Positions 56,606-64,000 of a DNA stretch of 64,000 nt are shown in pieces. The notes under the pieces are model-generated. The model did no database searches. It had not been told where the DNA came from and saw nothing but the letters and a program-made list of their open reading frames with translations. A program made the translations under genes and the position numbers. The stretch's first letter is position 1, and each line of letters opens with the position of its first letter. This stretch comes from Litorilituus sediminis (GTDB taxonomy: Bacteria; Pseudomonadota; Gammaproteobacteria; Enterobacterales; Alteromonadaceae): assembly GCF_004295665.1 (NCBI RefSeq), contig NZ_CP034759.1, forward strand, positions 496,001 to 560,000, in the 5' to 3' direction.

Positions 56606-57047
56606 CTATTCTCTCCCCTGTCATGACTTGAAGCGTTTTATAAATAACTCAACTTGGCTTTACGTTGATTATTCGCATCAAAATCATATTTTTTATTATT
56701 GAGTTAATGTCATGATTTATTGGTTGTTCTTTTTTAGCATAACCACAAAGTGAACAAGTACGTTCCTCCAAGGTGGATTAAACAATAATTGCATCATTTT
56801 CACTTGGTAGCAAGCGCTAAAACCTTGTGTTAAGGCTCTGTATTTAAATGACTTGCGTTCAAAATAAAGTCAATTTCAAAACAATGTTTTAAACTAGCGT
56901 TTAAAATACAATGATAAAGAAAAGTTCACCTTTAACTAAGTTAATGAAATAACGCTTATTTAGTCAAGGTAATTACCAAAATTGCAGACTATCATGGTCT
57001 GACCACTGTTTAAAGCTTTTACTCTATCCTCGTGGACTTTTTGCAAA
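56606..57047. other. Intergenic region upstream of the DUF1302 cluster
   Basis: These 442 bases contain no credible gene. They should include the promoter and control sites of the leftward DUF1302 cluster and the end of the DUF2835 transcript. The clearest structure is the TTTTAAAC/GTTTAAAA inverted repeat at 56887-56906 (listed separately). No tRNA, repeat family or riboswitch was recognised. Confidence 0.5.
56887..56906. promoter_or_regulatory. Operator-like inverted repeat upstream of the DUF1302 cluster
   Basis: TTTTAAAC-TAGC-GTTTAAAA is a perfect inverted repeat with 8-base arms and a 4-base spacer, about 282 bases before the DUF1302 start. It is flanked on both sides by ACAATG. It has no T tract, so it is more like a repressor site than a terminator. 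Confidence 0.35.
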
Positions 57048-57263
57048 TTATTTAAGCTTAGTTAGCGATAAAAATTTATTATTGTGCGTTTCTAAACAAA
57101 AATTCCCGATAATTCCTTGTCGGGTTATATATTTACGAAGATGCATTGCTGGAAATTGCACCTTAAGGCCTTGATCGGTGATCACTATGATCGTGCTAGC
57201 CCGACCTTCGTAATAAGGCATAAACTCATCAATTGACATTCTAATTGAAAAAAAATACTTCAT
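57048..57263 (-). CDS. DUF2835 family small protein
   Basis: With the ATG at 57263 this is 71 residues, starting MKYFFSIRMSIDEFMPYYEG. The frame also opens at 57284, but the additional MMLRLLL lacks family similarity. The DUF2835 pattern is visible: YFFS(I/L).(I/M)S..EF.PYY.G, VQFPAMHLRKYIT, and GIIGNFCLETHNNKFLSL. The family is a single-domain beta-rich protein of unknown function in gammaproteobacteria. It lies 81 bases after pepN on the same strand and may be cotranscribed with it. Confidence 0.75.
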   Translation of the reverse strand: MKYFFSIRMSIDEFMPYYEGRASTIIVITDQGLKVQFPAMHLRKYITRQGIIGNFCLETHNNKFLSLTKLK

Positions 57264-57344
57264 TAATAATAGCCTAAGCATCAAATTGTGGGTAATAAAA
57301 CGCGTATTTTAGATTACCCACAAAAATTACTCACGAAAACTATC

Positions 57345-59945
57345 TTAGTCTGCTAACGCAGCATCTAACTTTTCTTTTAGATCATTGGAAAGATTTGATA
57401 ATCCTTGCAGCCTGATTAACTGCTCTTTCATCAACCCTTGGTGGTGTAGGTTAAAACGTTTAAATTGAATTAAAGGTGTAATCAGCCTCGAAGCTACTTG
57501 CGGGTTAATACTATTTAATAGCTCTATTTGCTCAGCTAAAAACTGATAACCTTTCCCCTCTATGTTATGGAAGTATTCAGGGTTACGCATAGCAAACGTA
57601 CCAATTAGCGATCTTGCCCTATTCGGGTTTTTAAGACTGAATAATGGGTGCGAAATTAATGCCTGTAAACGCTCAAATATGTTTTCACTAACAACACTTG
57701 CATTAATAGCAAACCACTTATCCATTACCAACGTTGTATCTTGCCACTTTTCTTCAAAATGACTTAGTACTTGATCAAGCTCTGGTAAATCATTTTCCGC
57801 TAAGTTATTTAACGCAGCTAACGACTCAGTCATATTCTCTTGTTCATCAGCATGCTTATATTGCTTAGCCAGTAAATGCTGATGTGCAGGTAAAACCGCC
57901 AAATAACTCAAACAAGCATTCTTTAAGGCACGATTTGCCACCATATCCTTGCCAGCCAGTAAATCTTGGCTTACCAAATCATAGGTTTGAAGTAATTGTT
58001 GCTCAACGCCTGTGGCAATAAACTGGCTAATATCTTTCAGTGCCTGCGTTAATGCTAATGGGTCAACGTCTTCCATTAGTCCGGCCACTTCGTCAAAGTC
58101 TGGTAATGTTAATTGCTCAGCAATAAAAGCGCGATTGTCTAACGATGCTAAAATACCGTTAAACATGGCAATCAATTCTTGTGGCAGTTGATAGCTATTT
58201 GACACAGCTAAGGCTTTTATATTTGCTAATAATAATTGTTGGCCTGCATCCCAACGGCAAAAACTATTATTTGCTTGATTGACTATAGTTAACAAACTAG
58301 GTTCATCTTGGGCAAAATCAACTTTCACTGGCGCAGAAAAGTCAGCCAATAGTGCTAACACCGGCTTTTCAGTGAAACCATCAAAGTGCCAAGTTTGCTC
58401 ACTTTGAGTTAACTCTATCAGATGATTTTGTGAGCTAGTGTTGCCTGCTTCACTGCTTAACAACTCCAACTTGATTGGTATATGCATAGCCTGAGGTGCT
58501 TTTTGCGCAGATGTTACAGGAAGCGTCTGAGTTAAAGTTAAAGCATACTGTTTTTTTATCTCATCAAAGTGCTCAGCTACCTTAATGCTTGGTGTACCTA
58601 GCTGACTATACCAAAGTTTAAATTGGCTAAGATCTCTTCCACTTGCATCAGCCATAGCATTAACAAAATCATCGCAAGTAACTGCCATACCGTCAAAACG
58701 CTGAAAATACAAATCCATACCTTTTCTAAAGTTATCTGCACCTATCAAGGTGTGCAACATGCGAATCACTTCAGAGCCTTTTTCATAAACCGTCAAGGTA
58801 TAGAAGTTATTCATTTCTAAAACCTTAGTTGGTCTAATTGGATGCGCCATTGGCCCTGCATCTTCTGCAAATTGCTGAGAGCGAAGTAGGCGTACATTTT
58901 GAATACGTGTCACGGCACTTGAATGCATGTCGCCACTAAATTGTTGGTCCCTAAAAACAGTTAAGCCTTCTTTAAGGCTCAGCTGAAACCAATCACGACA
59001 AGTTACTCTATTACCGGTCCAGTTATGAAAATACTCGTGGGCAATAACGGCTTCAATGTTAAAATAATCACTATCGGTCGCACATTTTGAATCTGCCAAA
59101 ACATACTTAGAGTTAAAAACATTAAGCCCTTTGTTTTCCATTGCCCCCATATTGAAAAAATCAACAGCAACAATCATATAAATATCTAAGTCATACTCTA
59201 AACCAAAAACTTCTTCATCCCATGCCATTGATTTTTGTAAAGAGACCATAGCATGTTTAGCTTTATGCAAATTACCTTTATCAACAAATATTTCCAGTGC
59301 CACTTCTCTTCCTGAGCTTGTAACAAACTTATCTTCAAGTAAGTCGAAATCACCGGCAACTAAAGCAAATAAATAACTCGGTTTTGGGAAAGGGTCATGC
59401 CAAGTAACAAAATGCTTACCATTGGCTAAATCCCCTGCTGCCACTTTATTACCGTTAGAAAGCAAGAAAGGATATTGCTGTTTATCCCCGATAACTTTCG
59501 TGGTAAAGGTTGCCATAATATCAGGTCTATCTAAGTAATAGCTGATACGGCGAAACCCTTCCGCTTCACATTGTGTACAAAAAGCATCGCCCGATTTGAA
59601 CAAGCCTTCTAATGCAGTATTTTCAAGCGGATTGATTTCAGTAACAATAACGAGCTTAAACTCATTTTCTACTTGTGACAGTATTTGTGCAGGTATGGTT
59701 AACAAGGTATCAGATAGCAAATATTGCTCTGCACTTAACGCTTGATCATTTAAAGAGACTGAAATTAAGGTTAAGTGTTCACCATTTAATTCTAAATCAC
59801 CTGCGGTATTTGTTTCTCTTGTAATGACTAATTCATTAGTGACTTGGCTACAGGTGTCGTCTAAATTGATGATTAAGTCAACCGTGTTAATTGAAAAGTC
59901 AGATGGTCGATAATCTGCAAGAAATCGTGGCGTTGAGTCAGTCAT
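57345..59945 (-). CDS. pepN: Aminopeptidase N (M1 family)
   Basis: This 866-residue zinc aminopeptidase removes N-terminal residues from peptides in the cytoplasm. It shows the exopeptidase motif GAMEN at residues 267-271. The zinc site HEYFHNW (H303, E304, H307) with E326 in SLKEGLTVF matches E. coli PepN. The C-terminal half is the helical domain typical of the alanyl aminopeptidase group. The length is close to E. coli PepN (870). It lies between nhaC (upstream, with a terminator between) and DUF2835. Like Prc and the M14 enzyme, it fits a peptide-using lifestyle. Confidence 0.97.
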   Translation of the reverse strand: MTDSTPRFLADYRPSDFSINTVDLIINLDDTCSQVTNELVITRETNTAGDLELNGEHLTLISVSLNDQALSAEQYLLSDTLLTIPAQILSQVENEFKLVIVTEINPLENTALEGLFKSGDAFCTQCEAEGFRRISYYLDRPDIMATFTTKVIGDKQQYPFLLSNGNKVAAGDLANGKHFVTWHDPFPKPSYLFALVAGDFDLLEDKFVTSSGREVALEIFVDKGNLHKAKHAMVSLQKSMAWDEEVFGLEYDLDIYMIVAVDFFNMGAMENKGLNVFNSKYVLADSKCATDSDYFNIEAVIAHEYFHNWTGNRVTCRDWFQLSLKEGLTVFRDQQFSGDMHSSAVTRIQNVRLLRSQQFAEDAGPMAHPIRPTKVLEMNNFYTLTVYEKGSEVIRMLHTLIGADNFRKGMDLYFQRFDGMAVTCDDFVNAMADASGRDLSQFKLWYSQLGTPSIKVAEHFDEIKKQYALTLTQTLPVTSAQKAPQAMHIPIKLELLSSEAGNTSSQNHLIELTQSEQTWHFDGFTEKPVLALLADFSAPVKVDFAQDEPSLLTIVNQANNSFCRWDAGQQLLLANIKALAVSNSYQLPQELIAMFNGILASLDNRAFIAEQLTLPDFDEVAGLMEDVDPLALTQALKDISQFIATGVEQQLLQTYDLVSQDLLAGKDMVANRALKNACLSYLAVLPAHQHLLAKQYKHADEQENMTESLAALNNLAENDLPELDQVLSHFEEKWQDTTLVMDKWFAINASVVSENIFERLQALISHPLFSLKNPNRARSLIGTFAMRNPEYFHNIEGKGYQFLAEQIELLNSINPQVASRLITPLIQFKRFNLHHQGLMKEQLIRLQGLSNLSNDLKEKLDAALAD

Positions 59946-59965
59946 ATTTTTACCTTATGGAGAAA

Positions 59966-59992
59966 AATAAAAGCCTGCATAATACAGGCTTT
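59966..59992 (-). terminator. Rho-independent terminator of nhaC
   Basis: AAAGCCTG (59970-59977) and CAGGCTTT (59985-59992) form an 8-bp stem with a 7-base loop and a T-rich tail on the minus strand, about 30 bases after the nhaC stop. Confidence 0.7.
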
Positions 59993-60023
59993 GTTAATTG
60001 AAAATAAAATAGGTTAATTAACC

Positions 60024-61481
60024 TTAGGCCTTATCGTTAATATACTTAATTTTATAGCCAACATAAGCATAAACAATCGCTAATATAGGGTTAATTAAGT
60101 TAAAAAAGCAATAGAATATATAATCATACGATGTTAAGGCTAATGCGCCAAACATAAATGCGCCACAGGTATTCCAAGGAATTAATGGTGACGTAATAGT
60201 GCCTGAATCTTCCAAGGTTCTACTTAATACGGTTGGGTGCAAACCTCGACGTTGATATTCTTCTTTATACATGCGACCCGGCATAACGATAGCCATATAT
60301 TGATCGGCAGTAATTAAGTTGGTACCAATACAGGTAGCAACTGTACTGGTGATTAAACTACCCGTTGACTTTGCGGCCTTTAATATAGACTCAACAAATA
60401 TTCTTAGCATACCTAAGTGCTCTAAAACGGCACCAAAACTCAACGCACACATAACTAACCAAATGGTATTTAACATGCTTGACATACCGCCACGGCTTAA
60501 CAGTTCATCTATCTCACCGTTACCAGTTTCAACAACAACACCGTCAAAAAATGCCGTCCATATTACGGTCAGATTACCTTGTACACTTGTTAAACCTTCC
60601 CCTGCCATAGATAAAATTAACTCTTGCTGAAAAATTGCAGCCCATACAGCACCAATTAAGGCACCAATAGCTACCGCAGGAAACGCCGGCATTTTTTTAT
60701 AAGCCAAGAACAGTAACACAGCTAGAGGTATTAAATTCACCACACTAATATGGTAGGTACTTTCTAGCGTTGTCAGTAACGTTTGAATACTCGCTGTATT
60801 ACCATCATTTGCTGATGAATCATTGAAGCCAATAAATAAAAATAAAATTAATGCAATAGAAATTGAAGGGATGGTCGTCCAAAGCATATAGCGAATATGA
60901 GCAAATAGCTCAGTTCCAGCCACAGCCGGTGCTAAGTTGGTTGTTTCTGATAATGGCGAAAGTTTATCACCAAAGTAAGCTCCAGAAATAACAGCGCCAG
61001 CAGTAACGGCTGTCGACATTTCAAAGCCATTAGCAATACCGATAAAGGCAACACCTACCGTTGCTGCTGTTGTCCAAGAGCTGCCAATACTCATGGCGAC
61101 AATACCACACACTAAACAGGTTGCAGCATAAAACCAACTAGGGTTGATAACTTGTAAGCCGTAATAAACCATAGTAGGTACAGTACCTGACAACAGCCAA
61201 GTCCCTATTAAAGCGCCTACCGCTAACAAAATAAGAATGGCACCCAGTGAAATTGAAATACCGTTGATAATAGCCTTTTCAATTGAGTCCCATGTATAGT
61301 TATTTTTTAAGCCAATTAAAATGGCAATACCCATGGAAAGTAACAAGGCCACTTGGTTTGGACCATAAGATGAGTTGTCATCAAATAACTGAACCGATGC
61401 TATTAGCATAATAACCAACGCAATAAGCGGGATCACAGCATCAATAAAACTAGGGGCTTTAGGTTGAATTGCTTCGGACAT
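60024..61481 (-). CDS. nhaC: Na+/H+ antiporter NhaC
   Basis: This 485-residue inner-membrane antiporter exports sodium in exchange for protons. It has about 11-12 helices. NhaC-family features include SIGSSWTTAATVGVAFIGIA near residue 130, GAVISGAYFGDKLSPLSETT near residue 160 and NLITADQYMAIVMPGRMYKE near residue 393, followed by LSRTLEDSGTITSPLIPWNT. The length is typical. With the AGCS symporter it points to sodium-based energetics in seawater. It is a single-gene unit between prc and pepN. Confidence 0.93.
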   Translation of the reverse strand: MSEAIQPKAPSFIDAVIPLIALVIMLIASVQLFDDNSSYGPNQVALLLSMGIAILIGLKNNYTWDSIEKAIINGISISLGAILILLAVGALIGTWLLSGTVPTMVYYGLQVINPSWFYAATCLVCGIVAMSIGSSWTTAATVGVAFIGIANGFEMSTAVTAGAVISGAYFGDKLSPLSETTNLAPAVAGTELFAHIRYMLWTTIPSISIALILFLFIGFNDSSANDGNTASIQTLLTTLESTYHISVVNLIPLAVLLFLAYKKMPAFPAVAIGALIGAVWAAIFQQELILSMAGEGLTSVQGNLTVIWTAFFDGVVVETGNGEIDELLSRGGMSSMLNTIWLVMCALSFGAVLEHLGMLRIFVESILKAAKSTGSLITSTVATCIGTNLITADQYMAIVMPGRMYKEEYQRRGLHPTVLSRTLEDSGTITSPLIPWNTCGAFMFGALALTSYDYIFYCFFNLINPILAIVYAYVGYKIKYINDKA

Positions 61482-61640
61482 AAAAGTGGTTTACCTTAAT
61501 ATTATTGTTTTTTTTATGTAATCTTTGATGGCAAAAATGGAGAACAAAAGTAACACTACCATTACTTCTTATCTACAACAGTGGCGTCACTGAAAAAGAA
61601 TAATCAAGCTGATTATCTATCACTATGGCCATGGCTCAAT

Positions 61641-61666
61641 AAAAAGCCGCCTCTTCGGGCGGCTTT
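61641..61666 (-). terminator. Rho-independent terminator of prc
   Basis: AAAGCCGCC (61643-61651) and GGCGGCTTT (61658-61666) form a 9-bp GC-rich stem with a 6-base loop and a short T run on the minus strand, 17 bases after the prc stop. Confidence 0.85.
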
Positions 61667-61682
61667 GCTTATTTTATACAAT

Positions 61683-63728
61683 TTACTTTTTAGCAACTTT
61701 ACCAAGTGAAATCAAGTCAAACGTTATTCGCGCTGTTTCATCTAAAAAAGGATCAAGCTCATCAAGCTCATCGTCTAAGTCATCCAAATCACTGATTTTT
61801 TCTTTACCTAACTTGGCCAATTGCTCATTAACACGCTTTAAGCGCTTAGCTTTCCTTTGCTCACGCTTAGCTTTTCTTTCTGCTAAATTTAATGAAATAG
61901 TTTTATCATCTTTTTCAGCTTTATAGGTTTCAATATCTTCAAGTAAATACTTAAATTCTTGATTTTCTTTAATACGTTGCTGATAAAGTGATGTTAAATA
62001 ATCAATATCAGTACTAATATCATTTAATGGCGTATATTGCGCTTTTGCAATCTGATCCCAAGGTAAAGCATTCTCTTCTTTACTTTCACCCCAATCTTCT
62101 GGGTCCACCGCTGTTGGGAAGGCAATATCAGGTAACACACCACGGTGTTGCGTACTGCCACCATTAATGCGATAGAACTTAGCAATAGTGTATTGAATAC
62201 TACCTAGTGGTTTATCAAATAAATCGTAAACTCTACCTAAGCCTCTGTGCTGTTGTACCGTACCTTTACCAAAGGTATGCTCACCTACAATCACACCTCG
62301 TCCGTAATCTTGAATAGCCGCAGAAAAAATTTCTGAAGCAGAGGCACTGTAACGATCAACCATCACGGTTAATGGGCCATCAAAATAGCTAATACCATCT
62401 TTATCACTGTTGACAACAATACGATTAGCGCCATCTCGAATTTGCACTACCGGGCCTTTATCAATAAATAAGCCGGTTAATAAGGTTGCTTCGGTTAATG
62501 AACCACCGCCATTACCGCGTAAATCAACAATAATGCCTTCAACACCCTGCTCTTTTAGTTTAGCGATTTCTTTTTTAACATCACGAGATAAATGATTATA
62601 AAAACTCGGAATGGTGATCACACCCAGTTTCTTACTGTCATTCATTTGTGGGTTTTCTAGATAAACCTCTGATTTTGCGGCTCTATCTTCAAGCTTGATA
62701 ATGTCACGTATAATCGAAACAATACGAATATTGGCATCATCATCTGAGGATTCAGATAATACCTGTAAACGTACCGTAGTACCTTTAGGCCCTTTAATTA
62801 ATTCAACTACATCGTCCAAGCGCCAGCCAACAACATCTTCAAAGTCTTCATCACCTTGTGCTACGCCAACAATTTTATCTTTTGCTTTTAATTGATTAGA
62901 TTTATCTGCAGGGCCGCCCGTTACGATACGGTGAATAACAGTGTAGTCTTCAATTGCTCTAAGCTCAGCGCCAATGCCTTCAAGCTGTAGGTTCATATCA
63001 ACTTGAAAACGTTCTGCGTTTCTTGGTGATAAATAAGAGGTGTGTGGTTCAACGACACGGGCAAAGCTATTCATAACTAACTGAAAAGCATCTTCACTTT
63101 CACTTTGCTTCAATCGCTTAATGGCGTAGTTATAACGTTTGCTTAAGATTTCCTTAACTTTTTGCCACTTTTTACCAGTTAACGTAAGATTTAAGGCATC
63201 TGATTTAACCTTTAAACGCCAAAGCTCATTTAGCTCTGCCTCACTTGCAGGCCAATCAGCATCTTCGCGATCGAAGTTATAGACTTCATTCTTTTCAAAA
63301 TCAAATGGCTTATCAAGTAAGGTTAATGCATATTCATAACGCTCTAAACGTCTTTGTAAGTTGAGGTTATAGATATCAAAAGCAACATCTAAACGCCCGC
63401 GGGCAATAACTTGCTCAAAGTCATCGCGGTATTTTTGCAAATTATCAATATCTGACGCTAAAAATACATTACGAGCATAATCTAACTGTTTTAAATATCG
63501 GTCAAACACTTCACTAGTCAGTGCTTCATCGAGTTTGACCTTTTTATAGTGTGCGCGAGTAAATCTTGCCGAAATACGCTTACTTGCCGTTGCGTGTTGG
63601 CTTTCTGGTGCCAATACAGGTAGCTCTTCAGGGACATTGGACTTTTCATAAGCTAAACCAGAAAACGTTGTTAGTGAAAACCCAACTGAAATTGAAACGG
63701 CAAGTGCGATACGACAAAATTTTTGCAT
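61683..63728 (-). CDS. prc: Tail-specific (C-terminal processing) protease Prc
   Basis: This 681-residue periplasmic S41 protease has a Sec signal near residues 1-26. An N-terminal helical domain (about 40-235) precedes a PDZ domain (about 240-325, GIGAELRAIEDYTVIHRIVT). The protease core carries S463 in DRYSASASEIF and K488 in GEHTFGKGTVQ, the Ser-Lys dyad, with the same spacing of 25 as in E. coli. A charged, Lys- and Asp-rich C-terminal region follows. Prc trims proteins with nonpolar C-termini and controls peptidoglycan hydrolases in several species. It lies 73 bases after proQ, the same order as in E. coli. Confidence 0.96.
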   Translation of the reverse strand: MQKFCRIALAVSISVGFSLTTFSGLAYEKSNVPEELPVLAPESQHATASKRISARFTRAHYKKVKLDEALTSEVFDRYLKQLDYARNVFLASDIDNLQKYRDDFEQVIARGRLDVAFDIYNLNLQRRLERYEYALTLLDKPFDFEKNEVYNFDREDADWPASEAELNELWRLKVKSDALNLTLTGKKWQKVKEILSKRYNYAIKRLKQSESEDAFQLVMNSFARVVEPHTSYLSPRNAERFQVDMNLQLEGIGAELRAIEDYTVIHRIVTGGPADKSNQLKAKDKIVGVAQGDEDFEDVVGWRLDDVVELIKGPKGTTVRLQVLSESSDDDANIRIVSIIRDIIKLEDRAAKSEVYLENPQMNDSKKLGVITIPSFYNHLSRDVKKEIAKLKEQGVEGIIVDLRGNGGGSLTEATLLTGLFIDKGPVVQIRDGANRIVVNSDKDGISYFDGPLTVMVDRYSASASEIFSAAIQDYGRGVIVGEHTFGKGTVQQHRGLGRVYDLFDKPLGSIQYTIAKFYRINGGSTQHRGVLPDIAFPTAVDPEDWGESKEENALPWDQIAKAQYTPLNDISTDIDYLTSLYQQRIKENQEFKYLLEDIETYKAEKDDKTISLNLAERKAKREQRKAKRLKRVNEQLAKLGKEKISDLDDLDDELDELDPFLDETARITFDLISLGKVAKK

Positions 63729-63801
63729 GCATTAACTCCAAACTTATTCTAAACAGTGACTATAGAATGCAACTATCAAGCTAGTTAGTTTATATAGTCA
63801 A

Positions 63802-64000
63802 TTAAGAATATATATTTTGCATTTGAGTCTTGATAACCATACCCGAGTCAAGCTGAACACTGATATCATTACCTGATATGTCAGTAATTGTTGCGTTCAT
63901 TGGTGTATTACCTAACTGAACCTTAACATGACTACCAACCTTAATTGTAGCTGATTCAACAGGTTTAAGCGGTGCTGCATCTTTTTTCACTGTTGAGCTT
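63802..64000 (-). CDS. proQ: RNA chaperone ProQ, C-terminal end (runs off right edge)
   Basis: The frame is open from the right edge of the window to a stop at 63802, giving the last 65 residues. They read as the C-terminal Tudor-like domain of ProQ: ATIKVGSHVKVQLGNTPMNA, TITDISGNDISVQLDSGMVI and KTQMQNIYS. This mirrors the E. coli ProQ end (VGQSLKVKAG... DATV... VQLNSGM). The FinO-like RNA-binding domain lies outside the window. A GTG at 63990 is internal, not the real start. Linkage to prc supports the call. Confidence 0.88.
   Translation of the reverse strand, partial: SSTVKKDAAPLKPVESATIKVGSHVKVQLGNTPMNATITDISGNDISVQLDSGMVIKTQMQNIYS

Noticed and set aside
57287..57322. Possible terminator after pepN (TGTGGGTAAT / ATTACCCACA)
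   Set aside because: The 16-base loop is long and there is no clear T tract on the minus strand, so I do not call it a terminator.

Overview
The window is AT-rich, densely coding chromosomal DNA of a marine gammaproteobacterium. The best fit is order Alteromonadales, family Colwelliaceae (Colwellia/Thalassotalea-like). This rests on the conserved block trxB / lrp / ftsK / lolA / rarA / serS, a large-type 1620-residue NAD-glutamate dehydrogenase, the recC-recB-recD order, the prc-proQ pair, sodium-linked transporters (AGCS, NhaC), and several small DUF families I associate with marine gammaproteobacteria (DUF3083, DUF3087, DUF2835, DUF5062). I see no tRNA, rRNA, CRISPR array, prophage or insertion sequence, so this looks like backbone rather than an island. 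Family and genus are inferred from remembered protein similarity, not from a search.

Layout. 1-1599 (-): a zinc-ribbon membrane protein, a DUF1315 (YeaC-like) protein and the N-terminal part of a DUF349 protein that runs off the left edge. 1920-5411 (-): an alanine/sodium symporter, a cytosolic-type M14 carboxypeptidase and a membrane-anchored thioredoxin-like protein. 5493-11921 (-): ftsK, lolA, rarA, crcB and serS in transcription order. 12169-17517: DUF1232 protein (+), divergent lrp (-) and ald (+), then trxB, aat, bpt and infA (+). 17623-20476: a VOC protein, DUF3087, two divergent small paralogues and an orphan solute-binding protein. 20492-29444 (-): recC-recB-recD. 29652-35621 (-): a DUF4870-like protein, a MoxR/DUF58/transglutaminase operon and a DAHP synthase. 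35822-44221: DUF5062, DUF3083, a DUF4266-DUF3570-ApbE operon, asnB, a small secreted protein with an alpha/beta hydrolase, and pyrD. 44343-49205 (-): NAD-GDH. 49617-56605 (-): a DUF1302 / DUF1329 / YCF48-like / RND envelope cluster. 57048-64000 (-): DUF2835, pepN, nhaC, prc and the C-terminal end of proQ.

How the genes work together. A peptide and amino-acid theme recurs: peptidases (M14, PepN, Prc), sodium-driven alanine uptake (AGCS), alanine dehydrogenase beside its probable regulator Lrp, NAD-glutamate dehydrogenase and asparagine synthetase. This suits a heterotroph living on protein. Two operons look like under-described envelope systems. The first is DUF4266-DUF3570-ApbE, in which the predicted outer-membrane DUF3570 protein carries an SGAS sequence resembling known ApbE flavinylation sites. 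The second is the four-gene DUF1302/DUF1329/YCF48/RND cluster, which looks like a cell-envelope transport route for a hydrophobic substrate. A pair of divergently transcribed small paralogues at 18.7-19.6 kb forms a third uncharacterised unit. Clear intrinsic terminators separate most transcription units.
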